Shown here one piece after another: positions 25,964 to 34,734 of a stretch of DNA of 64,000 bases. Under the pieces are notes generated by a model, which had not been told where the DNA came from, did no database searches, and was given only the letters and a program-made list of their open reading frames with translations. Within the stretch, counting starts at the first letter, position 1; each line of letters begins with the position of its first letter. A program made the position numbers and the translations under genes. The stretch is from the NCBI RefSeq assembly GCF_000382065.1, contig NZ_KB907499.1:357631-421630 (forward strand), in the 5' to 3' direction. The stretch comes from Stenotrophomonas hibiscicola ATCC 19867. Lineage in GTDB: Bacteria > Pseudomonadota > Gammaproteobacteria > Xanthomonadales > Xanthomonadaceae.

Positions 25964-26636
25964 CACGCAGCTCCCGGCGACGTCCGCCCACCAGCCGCGC
26001 AGCCAGCAACAGGATCACGATGCAGACCACCGAGGTCAGGATCACCAGCGCATTGGCCTTGCCATCCTGACCGGCCTGCACCGCCTCGTAGATGGCAATC
26101 GACAGCGTCTGCGTCCGGCCGGGAATGCTGCCCGCCACCATCAGCGTCGCGCCGAACTCGCCCATCGCGCGTGCAAACGCCAGCAACAGACCGGCAAGAA
26201 TGCCACGCCAAGCCAGCGGCAGCGTGATGCGGAAGAACACCGCGGCTTCGGACACACCGAGCGTGCGTGCGGCTTGTTCCAACTGCCCGTCCACTTCCTC
26301 GAACGCCGCGCGCGCCGGCTTGAACACCAGCGGCAACGAGGCCACCGCCGCCGCGATCACCGCGGCCTGCCAGGTGAACACCAGGTTGATGCCGAACCAC
26401 GATTGCAGCCATGCGCCGACTGGGCCGTTGCGACCGATCAGTACCAGCAGGTAGTACCCCAGCACCGTCGGCGGCAGCACCATCGGCAAGGTCAGCAACG
26501 AATCCAGCAGCTCACGGCCTGGAAAACGCCGACGCGCCAGCAGCGCGCCCAGTGCTACGCCCAGCACCAGGTTGATCGCGGTGGCCCAGCCAGCCACCTT
26601 CAGCGACAACCCCAATGCGCTCCAGTCCAGATCCAT
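25953..26636 (-). CDS. modB: Molybdate ABC transporter permease ModB
   Basis: Membrane permease of the molybdate importer, 227 aa with about five to six helices. The EAA loop that contacts ModC is visible (QAARTLGVSEAAVFFRITLP), as are LLTLPMVLPPTVLGYYLLVL and LAFARAMGEFGATLMVAGSI. It begins 3 nt after the modA stop and overlaps modC, consistent with one transcript. The operon supplies molybdenum for the cofactor of the nitrate reductase encoded nearby. Confidence 0.96.
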   Translation of the reverse strand: MDLDWSALGLSLKVAGWATAINLVLGVALGALLARRRFPGRELLDSLLTLPMVLPPTVLGYYLLVLIGRNGPVGAWLQSWFGINLVFTWQAAVIAAAVASLPLVFKPARAAFEEVDGQLEQAARTLGVSEAAVFFRITLPLAWRGILAGLLLAFARAMGEFGATLMVAGSIPGRTQTLSIAIYEAVQAGQDGKANALVILTSVVCIVILLLAARLVGGRRRELRDVA

Positions 26637-26639
26637 GCC

Positions 26640-27383
26640 TCAGGGCTTGCCGAACCCGTGTTTGGCCAGGATCGCCTGGCCCTGTGCCGAACGCAAGAAG
26701 GCGGTGAAGCGCCTGGCTTCCGCCTGCTGTGGGCTGGCCTTGATCACGGCCAGCGGATAGGCAATGCGCCCTGCCACCGGCACCGCGAAGGCACGGCGCA
26801 CGCGGTTGGGCATCGCCTGCGCATCGGTGGCATAGACGAAGCCGGCATCCACTTCACCGCGTGCCACGTAGTCCAACGACTGGCGCACGTTCTGCGTGGT
26901 GATGGCCTTGCCCTGCACCGACGGCCACAGGCCCGCCACTTCCAGTGCACCCTTGGCATAGCGGCCGACCGGCACGCTGTCCGGGTTGCCCAGTGCGATG
27001 CGCTGCACACCGGCACCGGCCAGGTCCTTCAAGGTATGCGGCGCAGCCTTGGCCTGCGGCGGCACCACCACCCACAGCGCATTGACCGCGAACACCTCGC
27101 GGGTGCCGGCCGCCAGCAGATCCTGCTGTTCGGCCTGGCCCATCGTGGTTTCATCGGCCGACGCGAACACATCCACCGGTGCGCCGCGGCTGATCTGCTG
27201 CAGCAGCACGCCGGAGGCAGCGAAGTTGAAATCCACCTTGGTTCCCGGGTGCGCCTTTTCGTAGGCCGCGCCCAGTTCACGGAAGCTCTCGGTCAGGCTC
27301 GACGCCGCCGACACCGTCAGCTCAGCCGTCCAGGCCGGTACCGTGGCCAGCAGGCCCAGCAACAACAGTCCAGCTCGCTTCAT
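26640..27383 (-). CDS. modA: Molybdate-binding periplasmic protein ModA
   Basis: Periplasmic oxyanion-binding protein of ModABC, 247 aa. Signal peptide MKRAGLLLLGLLATVPAWTA is followed by the family start ELTVSAASSLTESFRELGAA and KVDFNFAASGVLLQQISRGA. DVFASADETTMGQAEQQDL and NPDSVPVGRYAKGALEVAGL carry oxyanion-site elements. It starts 19 nt after the fnr-like gene, so it is probably transcribed with that regulator and the HemN-like gene upstream. Confidence 0.96.
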   Translation of the reverse strand: MKRAGLLLLGLLATVPAWTAELTVSAASSLTESFRELGAAYEKAHPGTKVDFNFAASGVLLQQISRGAPVDVFASADETTMGQAEQQDLLAAGTREVFAVNALWVVVPPQAKAAPHTLKDLAGAGVQRIALGNPDSVPVGRYAKGALEVAGLWPSVQGKAITTQNVRQSLDYVARGEVDAGFVYATDAQAMPNRVRRAFAVPVAGRIAYPLAVIKASPQQAEARRFTAFLRSAQGQAILAKHGFGKP

Positions 27384-27402
27384 CGTCGGCTCCCGGCCAG
27401 GT

Positions 27403-28179
27403 TCAGTTCGGATCGGATTCGTCGGCCACCGCCAGCGCTGCCAGGCGCTCGGGCTGCAGCAACAGGATCTCGCGCTGCTTCACCGCGATGATCCCATCAT
27501 CGCTCAGGCGGCGCAGCACGCGGCTGGCGGTTTCCGGCGCCATCCGCAGGTAATTGGCGATCTCGGTACGCGCCATCGTCAGGTTGAAGCGCGTGGCGGA
27601 AAAGCCGCGCCGCGCGTAGCGCTCGGACATGTCCAGCAGGAACGCAGCCATGCGTTCTTCGGTACGGTGGTTGGCGGCCAGGGTCGCGACCTTGCCGATC
27701 TCCGCGCTGAGCAGGCTGAACAGCTTGGCCTGTAGCCCCGGCATGCGGGTGGCCAACAGGCTGAGCTTGGGGAACGAGATGCGGCACAGGTGCACGGTGT
27801 CCAGCGCCACCGCATTGCAGGGAAAGCGTGAACCGTGGATCGCGTTGAGGCCGATCACTTCACCCGGCAGGCTGAAGCCCAGCACCTGCTCGTTGCCCTG
27901 GCTGTCATCGACGAAGGTCTTGACCATGCCAGCGCGCACCGCAGCAATCGAATCGAACGATTCGCCAGCGCGGAAAATGTAGTCACCCGCATGGAACGGA
28001 CCGACATGGTCCACCAGCACGTGCAGATCGCCCAGTGCTGTCTTGTCGTAACCCTGCGACATGCATGCGTCGGAGAACGCACAGGTGCTGCAGAAGTGCA
28101 GTGCGTCGCCATCATCGGCGGCGGCGGGGTTGGGTGTGGCCCGGCCGAGACGGCCCTGCGAAGGCGGAATTGAAGACAT
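27403..28179 (-). CDS. FNR/ANR-type oxygen-sensing transcription regulator
   Basis: CRP/FNR-family activator that carries an oxygen-labile [4Fe-4S] cluster. 258 aa from the ATG at 28179. The cluster ligands are present: C30, C33 and C39 (HFCSTCAFSDACMSQG) and C132 (HLCRISF). The effector domain and dimer helix follow, then the helix-turn-helix TEIANYLRMAPETASRVLRR with the E--SR residues that read TTGAT half-sites. It lies 11 nt after the HemN-like gene and 19 nt before modA. FNR-type boxes precede hemN-like, narK2 and moaA operons and the PAS gene, so it is the likely master switch of this island. Confidence 0.95.
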   Translation of the reverse strand: MSSIPPSQGRLGRATPNPAAADDGDALHFCSTCAFSDACMSQGYDKTALGDLHVLVDHVGPFHAGDYIFRAGESFDSIAAVRAGMVKTFVDDSQGNEQVLGFSLPGEVIGLNAIHGSRFPCNAVALDTVHLCRISFPKLSLLATRMPGLQAKLFSLLSAEIGKVATLAANHRTEERMAAFLLDMSERYARRGFSATRFNLTMARTEIANYLRMAPETASRVLRRLSDDGIIAVKQREILLLQPERLAALAVADESDPN

Positions 28180-28190
28180 CGGTGCAAGAC

Positions 28191-29414
28191 TCAAGCGATG
28201 GCGGCCGCCGGCCGGAAGCATGCGGCCATCATACGCCACAGCAGGCGCCCTTCTTCGGCCAGGCGCAGTACGCGCGCATCCCACTGCGCCCAGCCGCGTG
28301 CCAGCAACGGCGACAACGCGGGCAGCTGGTCGGCAAAACATTCCTCGAACGGTTCATCGTTGCGCCACTCGAAGGCAGCCGCATCGAGGGCATGGTCACA
28401 GGCGATGCTCTGCGCCACTTCGGCCACCAACCGCTCGTCCTCGGACAGGATCAACCCGGCAGACACGCCCATGTGCCCGGCCTGCAGCCGCGCACGCCAT
28501 TCGCCCAGTTCGTCCTCCAGCCGGTAGAACACCTCGCCGATCTGGCTGCAGGCGGACAGCCCAAGGCCGATGAAATCGCTGCGGTCGCGGCGTGGCACAC
28601 CGGCAAGATCGCAATGGCGCTGGCCATCGCCCGGACCGTGCGGGTTCGGCAGATCGCCGCGCTGATAGTGATCGCCACCAATCGGTTCGTAACCCGCAGC
28701 GCGCAGCAGGCGCCAGGCCTGCAGCCAATGGACGGCCGAGGGATGTTCCGGCAGCGCACACGGCGCCGGCAGCAGGATGCGCTCCGGCGCCTCGGCCAGC
28801 ACCTCGTGCAGCCGTTCAATGAAGCCGGCGTCCTCGCTGCCGGGTACCCGCAACTGGTAGTAGCGCGCGGTGAAGCCCACCTGTCGCGCCTGTGCCAGCA
28901 GGGTCGGCCCCGGTGCATCGGCACGATCGATCACGTTCAAGCGGGTGCAGCCCACCGCACGCAGCTGCGCCGGCGCCAGCGCGCTGCCTGCGTCCAGCCG
29001 CACCTCCACCTGGGGCCGCGCCACGGTGCGCAGGTGCTGCGGCACCGCATCCAGCAGCTGGCCCAGCTGCGGCGGCGGCAACGTCTCGGCCAGCCCCAGC
29101 TGCAGCACCATCGCCACCACTTCACGGTCCTCGGCCAGCGCGTCGGCCTGCAGCCGCAGCGCCAGCAGCAGGGTATCCAGATACGCCTGCGGTGGCGCAT
29201 CGCGTCCGCCACGGCCGGCCTGGAAGCCGAGCGTCAAGCCACGCGGGATCAGGTGCTCGTTGCTGGCGCGCACGGCGGCGCGCCACCCGCTTTCGCCAAA
29301 GCCGGTGCTGAACTGGTCAGCCGGCGGAAACAGCACGTGCCGGGGCTGCCGCAGCAATGCCGCCTGCAGCGCAGTGTCCTCGCTCTCGTCAACGTGGAAG
29401 CTCATGGCAGACAT
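28191..29414 (-). CDS. HemN-like protein lacking the radical-SAM cysteine motif
   Basis: 407 aa (ATG at 29414; a second ATG at 29405 is possible). Homology to oxygen-independent coproporphyrinogen oxidase HemN is visible along its length: HVLFPPADQFSTGFGE against HemN YTSYPTALEFSEDFGE, AGYEPIGGDHYQRG against YQFIGMDHF, DFIGLGLSACSQIGEVFYRL against DLLGMGVSAISMIGD, and the C-terminus GRLLWRMMAACF. The segment that should hold CX3CX2C (about residues 60-72) reads TLGFQAGRGGRD, with no cysteine. It therefore cannot bind the usual SAM cluster and is unlikely to be a normal HemN. Possible roles are heme binding or chaperoning, as known for HemW-type proteins. Upstream lies an FNR-like box. Confidence 0.8.
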   Translation of the reverse strand: MSAMSFHVDESEDTALQAALLRQPRHVLFPPADQFSTGFGESGWRAAVRASNEHLIPRGLTLGFQAGRGGRDAPPQAYLDTLLLALRLQADALAEDREVVAMVLQLGLAETLPPPQLGQLLDAVPQHLRTVARPQVEVRLDAGSALAPAQLRAVGCTRLNVIDRADAPGPTLLAQARQVGFTARYYQLRVPGSEDAGFIERLHEVLAEAPERILLPAPCALPEHPSAVHWLQAWRLLRAAGYEPIGGDHYQRGDLPNPHGPGDGQRHCDLAGVPRRDRSDFIGLGLSACSQIGEVFYRLEDELGEWRARLQAGHMGVSAGLILSEDERLVAEVAQSIACDHALDAAAFEWRNDEPFEECFADQLPALSPLLARGWAQWDARVLRLAEEGRLLWRMMAACFRPAAAIA

Positions 29415-29440
29415 CTTCGGGCGTTCCTCTTCGCGTGGCC

Positions 29441-29454
29441 CTGATTGAAATCAA
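29441..29454 (-). promoter_or_regulatory. FNR-type box upstream of hemN-like/fnr/modABC
   Basis: On the plus strand CTGAT-TGAA-ATCAA, one mismatch from TTGAT-N4-ATCAA. It lies 27 nt from the first ATG of the HemN-like gene. With a class II geometry the start would fall near 29406, at or just before the second ATG (29405), so the mRNA could be leaderless, or the site could repress a promoter it overlaps. It makes the fnr-like gene potentially autoregulated. Confidence 0.6.
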
Positions 29455-29473
29455 GCGCGGCGCATCTGATGGT

Positions 29474-29541
29474 TGCTGCCGGCCAGCGGCCGGCACTACC
29501 ACTTCACCCACCATTTGGTAGTGCCGGCCGCTGGCCGGCAA
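29474..29541. repeat. SMAG-type inverted pair after narK1
   Basis: An inverted unit at 29474-29499 (GCCGGCCAGCGGCCGGCACTAC) faces a unit at 29518-29541 (GTAGTGCCGGCCGCTGGCCG). It sits directly after the narK1 stop and before the promoter of the HemN-like gene, so it may terminate the nar operon and insulate the next one. Confidence 0.85.
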
Positions 29542-29547
29542 ACACCT

Positions 29548-30879
29548 TCACCCGCCGCGCACCCGCTCGGCGGCGGCCGCATCGATGGCTTCGGGCAGAT
29601 CGGTTTCGCGGTCGATCTGCGGGAAGTGGCGGCGTTCCATGCGACGGATCGCAAAGTGCATCCACGCCAGTGCAGCCGCCACCAGCACGAACAGCAGCAT
29701 GAAGCAGCTGCTCCAGATGCCCACCGCGTCATTCAGCGCGCCAAACACGATCGGCAGGATGAAGCCACCCAGGCCACCGATCATGCCGACCACGCCGCCC
29801 ACCGCACCCACGTGCCTGGGGTAGTACACCGGAATATGCTTGTAGACCGCGGCCTTGCCCAACGACATGAAGAAGCCCAGCACGAACACCAGCACGGTGA
29901 ACATCACCACCCCGATGGCCAGATGGAAGTGGATCGGGCCATGGATGCCCTTCACCACATACTCGGTATCCGGGTAGGCCAGCAGGAAGGTGCAGATGGC
30001 CGACACGCCGAAGGTCCAGTACATCACCCGGCGCGCGCCCATCCGGTCCGACATCCAGCCACCGACCACGCGGAACAGGCTGGCCGGGATCGAATAGCAC
30101 GCCGCCAACATGCCGGCGTGGCCCACGTCCATGCCATAGGCGCCCACCAGGTAGTGCGGCAGCCACAGCGCCAGCGCCACGAAGCCGCCGAACACGAAGA
30201 AGTAGTACAGCGAGAACCGCCAGACCTGCAGGTTCTTCAGCGGCGCCATCTGCTCGGCGAACGGGACCGGCTTCACGCCCTCGCGGCGGCGCTGCTCCAG
30301 CGACGGGTCTTCCTTGCTGAAGAGGAAGAACAGCACCGCGGTAACTGCCAGCGCAACGGCCCAGACCTTGGCGACCATGGTCCAGCCGGCCGCCACCATC
30401 ACCAGCGGCGCCAGCAGCTTGGTCACCGCCGAGCCAATGTTGCCGGCACCGAAGATGCCCAGTGCGGTGCCCTGCTTGCTGGCCGGGAACCACTTCGAGA
30501 CGTAGGCCACGCCCACCGAGAAGTTACCGCCGGCGATGCCCACGCACAGCGCGGCAATCAGGAACTGGGTGTAGGTCTGTGCGTAGGTCAGCATCCAGGT
30601 GGCCACTGCGCCACACAGCATCACCAGCACCATCACCTTGCGGCCACCGAACTGGTCGGACCAGATGCCGAGGAAGACGCGGCTGACCGAGCCGGTCAGC
30701 ACCGGCGTGGCGATCAACAGGCCGAACTGGGTGTCATTCAATCCGAGCTGTTGACTGATCTGGATACCGATGATCGAAAAGATCATCCACACCGCGAAGC
30801 ACACGGTGAAGGCGAACGTGCTCAGCCACAGCGCACGTTGCTGCTGCCCGGCACTGGCGGGGGCAAGGGCCTGGTTCAT
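29548..30879 (-). CDS. narK: Nitrate/nitrite transporter, NarK1-like (MFS)
   Basis: 443 aa major-facilitator protein with about 12 helices. The nitrate signature is GIAGGNFSVGVAYVSKWFPA in the first half, and the second half has the matching GGVVGMIGGLGGFILPIVFG. DTQFGLLIATPVLTGSVSRV and WSDQFGGRKVMVLV are also typical. The signature and short length fit the NarK1 class, thought to be a nitrate/proton symporter. It starts 23 nt after ppiC as the last gene of narK2-narGHJI-ppiC-narK1, and is followed by a SMAG pair. Confidence 0.93.
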   Translation of the reverse strand: MNQALAPASAGQQQRALWLSTFAFTVCFAVWMIFSIIGIQISQQLGLNDTQFGLLIATPVLTGSVSRVFLGIWSDQFGGRKVMVLVMLCGAVATWMLTYAQTYTQFLIAALCVGIAGGNFSVGVAYVSKWFPASKQGTALGIFGAGNIGSAVTKLLAPLVMVAAGWTMVAKVWAVALAVTAVLFFLFSKEDPSLEQRRREGVKPVPFAEQMAPLKNLQVWRFSLYYFFVFGGFVALALWLPHYLVGAYGMDVGHAGMLAACYSIPASLFRVVGGWMSDRMGARRVMYWTFGVSAICTFLLAYPDTEYVVKGIHGPIHFHLAIGVVMFTVLVFVLGFFMSLGKAAVYKHIPVYYPRHVGAVGGVVGMIGGLGGFILPIVFGALNDAVGIWSSCFMLLFVLVAAALAWMHFAIRRMERRHFPQIDRETDLPEAIDAAAAERVRGG

Positions 30880-30902
30880 GAATTTTCCTCGTTCAAGGGG
30901 GT

Positions 30903-31802
30903 TCAGCCGATATCCGCTTCGGCTTCGATCTCATCCAGCCCGCGCACCGGGTAGCGCTCCTGCAGCTGCAGCAGGTAGGCCTGCACCTCGCGTTGCCGTA
31001 CCTGTAGCTCCAGGTAGTCACGCAGCTGCGGCAGCACCGTTTCGAACGGCTGCGGGTGGCCTTGCTCGCGGGCATCGACGCAGACCACGTGGTAGCCCCA
31101 GCGCGATTCCACCGGGAAACCGGCCAGGCCCTCGCGCAGGCGGAACACCTGGCGGTCGAACTCCGGCGTGGTCTGCCCACGCTGCAACCAGCCCAGGTCG
31201 CCGCCCTCGCTGCTGGATGGGCATCGCGAATGGCGCAGGGCGAAATCGGCGAACAGGTGCGGCGACTCCTTCAGCAGCCCGACCAGTCGCTCGCCCTCGG
31301 TGCGTGCGGCAAAGCGCCCGGCCACATCATCGGCCGGCGCAGCCAGCAGGATATGGCGCAGGCGCACGCGGTCGGGGGAGCGGAAGCGCTCCGGGTTCTG
31401 CTCGAAGTAGCGCCGGCAGTCTTCATCGGTCGGCACGCGGTCTTCGATCGCATCTTCCAGCAGTTGCTGGATCAGCACTTCCTCGTCGCTTACCCGGTTG
31501 CCCTCCGGCGCCTGCAGCCCAAGCCGCTGCGCTTCCAGGCGCAGCAGCTCACGCACCACCAGTGCACGTGCCGCTTCAGCACGTGACTGCTCCGGGCGCA
31601 TCGCCCGGTGGTGCTGCATCTCGCGGGCGATGTCAGCCTCGCTGATCGCGGTCTCGTCCACGAACAGCCGGCACGGTGCCGGCTGCCCGAGCGAGCGCGG
31701 CCCCTGCGCTGCCGCGTCATGGTGGTGCGAATGCGCCTCGGCGGGAACCGGCGCAGCGGAGTCGATCACGGTGATCGGCAGGAATTTCGGCAGGCTGCCC
31801 AT
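30903..31802 (-). CDS. PpiC-type peptidyl-prolyl isomerase in the nar operon
   Basis: 299 aa parvulin-family protein with no signal peptide, so probably cytoplasmic. The N-terminal helical part (AARALVVRELLRLEAQRLGL) resembles SurA/NifM-type chaperone domains. The PpiC domain at about 140-250 has VRLRHILLAAPADD, DFALRHSRCPSSSEGGDLGW, PVESRWGYHVVCVDARE. An odd His-rich stretch (HSHHHD) occurs near residue 25. It begins 3 nt after the narI stop. NifM-like isomerases often assist metalloenzyme maturation, and homologues occur in some nar operons, so a role in NarGHI folding is likely but inferred. Confidence 0.9.
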   Translation of the reverse strand: MGSLPKFLPITVIDSAAPVPAEAHSHHHDAAAQGPRSLGQPAPCRLFVDETAISEADIAREMQHHRAMRPEQSRAEAARALVVRELLRLEAQRLGLQAPEGNRVSDEEVLIQQLLEDAIEDRVPTDEDCRRYFEQNPERFRSPDRVRLRHILLAAPADDVAGRFAARTEGERLVGLLKESPHLFADFALRHSRCPSSSEGGDLGWLQRGQTTPEFDRQVFRLREGLAGFPVESRWGYHVVCVDAREQGHPQPFETVLPQLRDYLELQVRQREVQAYLLQLQERYPVRGLDEIEAEADIG

Positions 31803-31805
31803 GGC

Positions 31806-32513
31806 TTACTCCCGCGGACCGTAGCGCAGCGTGGCCTGGCGGCGGCGCACCACCTGGTAGGGCCTCCACAGGTAGCTGATCGGAATGCTCCACACGTGCA
31901 CCAGGCGGGTGAACGGCGCGATCAGGAACAGGGTCAGGCCCAGGAAGATATGCATCTTGTACACCCAGCTGACGCCTTCGATGTAATCAGCAGCACCGGC
32001 ACGGAAGGTCACGATGTGCTGCGCCCACTCGGCCAGCTGCACCATCACCCCGCCGTCCAGGTGCCCGGACGAGATGCGGATGCTGTACAGGCCCAGGCAC
32101 AGCTGCGCGAACAGCAGCACCAGTACCAGGGTGTCACCGAAGCTGCCGGTGGCCCGCACGCGCGCGTTGAACAGGCGGCGTACCAGCAGGATGCTGATGC
32201 CGATGAAGCACAGTGCGCCGAACACACCACCAACCACCATCGCCAGCATCTGCTTCTGCGAGGAGGTGATGAAGTGCTCGTACACCGCGTGCGGGGTCAG
32301 CAGGCCGACCAGATGGCCACCGAGGATGGCCAGGATGCCGATGTGGAAGCAGTTGCTGCCGATCCGCATGCCCTTGTCCGACAGCATCTGGCTGGAGCCG
32401 GTTCGCCAGGTGTACATGGCCTTGTCATAGCGGGCCCAGCTGCCGATCAGCAGCACCGCCACGGCGATGTACGGGTAGTACTGGAAGGCGAATTGATGCA
32501 GGGAGTAACTCAT
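31806..32513 (-). CDS. narI: Respiratory nitrate reductase gamma subunit NarI
   Basis: Membrane cytochrome b that oxidises quinol and passes electrons to NarH. 235 aa from the ATG at 32513, overlapping the narJ stop (ATGA). Five helices are visible. The heme-binding histidines lie in GSNCFHIGILAILGGHLVGL and in KMHIFLGLTLFLIAPFTRLV followed by HVWSIP. The N-terminus FQYYPYIAVAVLLIGSWARY is typical of NarI. Downstream ppiC follows after 3 nt. Confidence 0.97.
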   Translation of the reverse strand: MSYSLHQFAFQYYPYIAVAVLLIGSWARYDKAMYTWRTGSSQMLSDKGMRIGSNCFHIGILAILGGHLVGLLTPHAVYEHFITSSQKQMLAMVVGGVFGALCFIGISILLVRRLFNARVRATGSFGDTLVLVLLFAQLCLGLYSIRISSGHLDGGVMVQLAEWAQHIVTFRAGAADYIEGVSWVYKMHIFLGLTLFLIAPFTRLVHVWSIPISYLWRPYQVVRRRQATLRYGPRE

Positions 32514-33190
32514 GGCTGGACCTCTCGATGCGAAGGACGGGCCGGCGAACGCACGGGCGGCTTGCAGTCTTCGGCGGGGGCTTCGGCGCCGAAGCGCACC
32601 GCCTCCTCCTCCCACAAGCGATCCATGGCCTCGGCGGTATCGTCGCGGACTTCCTCGCTGGCACGCTGGCGCAGCGCCTGCAGATCGGCCTTGCCGTCAC
32701 CGGCTTCGACCAGGATCTCGAACAGCACCCGGTGCGGCAGCTCACGCTCGGCGGCACGCGCCGCCAGCATCCCGGCGATATGGCCGATGTGGTGCAGCCA
32801 CTCGCGGGCCTCGCTGCCGGGGCGATGGGCCAGGAACTCCAACAGCAATGGCAGGTAGTCCGGCAGCTCCCGCGCATCCAGTTCGAAGCCGTTGCGGCGG
32901 TAGGTTTCGACCAGGTCGACCATGGCCTGGCCGCGGTCGCGCGACTCGCCATGGATGTGTTCGAACAGCAGCAGGCTCATCGAGCGGCCGCGATCGAAAC
33001 TGGCCAGCCACGCCGCCTGCGCATCCAGCGCATCGGTGGCCAGCAGCTGCTGCACGAAGCTGCGCAGCTGCTGGCGGCGGGCGGCATTCAACGCCGGGGC
33101 GTCGCAGGCGGCGAGCAGTTCCTCGCCGTGCTGCCACAGTTCTTCACGGGGGTAGTCCAGCAGCACCCCGACCAGCTTGAGCACGCTCAT
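32510..33190 (-). CDS. narJ: Nitrate reductase assembly chaperone NarJ
   Basis: System-specific chaperone that binds apo-NarG and guides cofactor insertion and membrane attachment; not part of the final enzyme. 226 aa from the ATG at 33190, in a TGATG overlap with narH as in the narG/narH junction; a GTG one codon earlier would also work. Family features: LVGVLLDYPREELWQHGEEL, SMSLLLFEHIHGESRDRGQA, MVDLVETYRRNGFELDAREL, LPDYLPLLLEFLAHRP. The C-terminal tail beyond residue 200 is acidic and variable. Confidence 0.95.
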   Translation of the reverse strand: MSVLKLVGVLLDYPREELWQHGEELLAACDAPALNAARRQQLRSFVQQLLATDALDAQAAWLASFDRGRSMSLLLFEHIHGESRDRGQAMVDLVETYRRNGFELDARELPDYLPLLLEFLAHRPGSEAREWLHHIGHIAGMLAARAAERELPHRVLFEILVEAGDGKADLQALRQRASEEVRDDTAEAMDRLWEEEAVRFGAEAPAEDCKPPVRSPARPSHREVQP

Positions 33191-34734
33191 CACACCACCT
33201 CCTTGCGGCGGTGGTTCGGGCCCTTGTCCACCACGAAGGTGGTGGTCTTGCGCTGGCCGAACAGGTCGGCCGGGCTGTCACCATTGCAGCCGTTGCCGAA
33301 GGTGAAGCCGCAGCCGCCGCGCTCGCCGAAGGCGTCGTTGGCGTACTCGCGGTGGCCGGTCGGAATCACGAAACGGTCCTCGTAGTTGGCGATGGCCAAG
33401 TAGCGGTACATCTCTTCCACCTGGGCGATGCTCAGCCCGGTCTGTTCCAGCACGGCGGTATCTTCCACGCCGTCCACGTTCTTGGCCCGGCGCCAGGCAC
33501 GCATCGCCATCAGCCGCTCCAGCGCGCGTACCACCGGCGCCTCGTCACCGGCCGTCAGCAGGTTGGCCAGGTAGCGCATCGGAATGCGCAGCGACGCCAC
33601 GTCCGGCAGCTCGCCGCTCATGCCCACGCGGCCACGCTCGGCGGCGGACTGGATCGGCGACAGCGGCGGCACGTACCAGACCATCGGCAGCGTGCGGTAT
33701 TCCGGGTGCAGCGGCAGCGCCAGCTTCCAGTCGATCGCCAGCTTGTACACCGGCGACTGCTTGGCCGACTCCAGCCAGCTGTCCGGGATGCCCTCCTTGC
33801 GCGCGGCGGCGATCACCGCCGGATCGTTCGGGTCCAGGAAGATGTCCAGGTGGGCCTGGTACAGGTCCTTCTCGGCCGGCACCGAGGCGGCCTCGGCGAT
33901 GCGATCGGCGTCGTACAGCATCACGCCCAGGTAGCGGATGCGGCCCACGCAGGTTTCCGAGCACACGGTCGGCTCACCCATCTCGATGCGCGGATAGCAG
34001 AAGATGCACTTCTCCGACTTGCCGCTCTTCCAGTTGTAGTAGATCTTCTTGTACGGGCAGGCCGACACGCACATGCGCCAGCCACGGCACTTGTCCTGGT
34101 CGATCAGCACGATGCCGTCTTCCTCGCGCTTGTAGATCGCGCCTGATGGGCACGCCGACACGCACGCCGGGTTCAGGCAGTGCTCGCACAGACGCGGCAG
34201 GTACATCATGAAGGTCTTCTCGAAGGCGCCGTAGATCTCCTTCTGCACCTGGTCGAAGTTGTAGTCGCGCGAGCGCTTGCTGAACTCCGAACCGAGGATC
34301 TCCTCCCAGTTGGGGCCCCACTCGATCTTCTGCATGCGCTCGCCACTGATCAGCGAACGCGGCCGCGCGGTCGGCTGGTGCTGGCTGTCCTTGGCGGTGT
34401 GCAGGTTCTGGTAGTCGAAGTCGAACGGCTCGTAGTAATCGTCGATCTGCGGCAGGTCCGGGTTGGCGAAGATCTTGGCCAGCATCCGCCAGCGACCGCC
34501 AGCGCGTGGCACCAGCTTGCCGCTGCCGGTACGCACCCAGCCGCCGTTCCACTTCTCCTGGTTCTCCCATTCCTTCGGATAGCCGATGCCCGGCTTGGTT
34601 TCAACGTTGTTGAACCAGGCGTACTCGACACCCTCGCGCGAGGTCCAGACGTTCTTGCAGGTGATCGAGCAGGTGTGGCAGCCGATGCACTTGTCCAGGT
34701 TCAGCACCATCGCGATCTGTGCACGGACCTTCAT
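33190..34734 (-). CDS. narH: Respiratory nitrate reductase beta subunit NarH
   Basis: Iron-sulfur electron-transfer subunit, 514 aa from the ATG at 34734, which shares one base with the narG stop (TGATG). Four ferredoxin-type cysteine clusters are visible: CIGCHTCSITCKNVW, CEHCLNPACVSACPSG, CRGWRMCVSACPYKK (with Trp replacing one Cys, the [3Fe-4S] site), and CIFCYPRIEMG with TVCSETCVGRIRYLG. Length agrees with E. coli NarH (512 aa). Confidence 0.98.
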   Translation of the reverse strand: MKVRAQIAMVLNLDKCIGCHTCSITCKNVWTSREGVEYAWFNNVETKPGIGYPKEWENQEKWNGGWVRTGSGKLVPRAGGRWRMLAKIFANPDLPQIDDYYEPFDFDYQNLHTAKDSQHQPTARPRSLISGERMQKIEWGPNWEEILGSEFSKRSRDYNFDQVQKEIYGAFEKTFMMYLPRLCEHCLNPACVSACPSGAIYKREEDGIVLIDQDKCRGWRMCVSACPYKKIYYNWKSGKSEKCIFCYPRIEMGEPTVCSETCVGRIRYLGVMLYDADRIAEAASVPAEKDLYQAHLDIFLDPNDPAVIAAARKEGIPDSWLESAKQSPVYKLAIDWKLALPLHPEYRTLPMVWYVPPLSPIQSAAERGRVGMSGELPDVASLRIPMRYLANLLTAGDEAPVVRALERLMAMRAWRRAKNVDGVEDTAVLEQTGLSIAQVEEMYRYLAIANYEDRFVIPTGHREYANDAFGERGGCGFTFGNGCNGDSPADLFGQRKTTTFVVDKGPNHRRKEVV

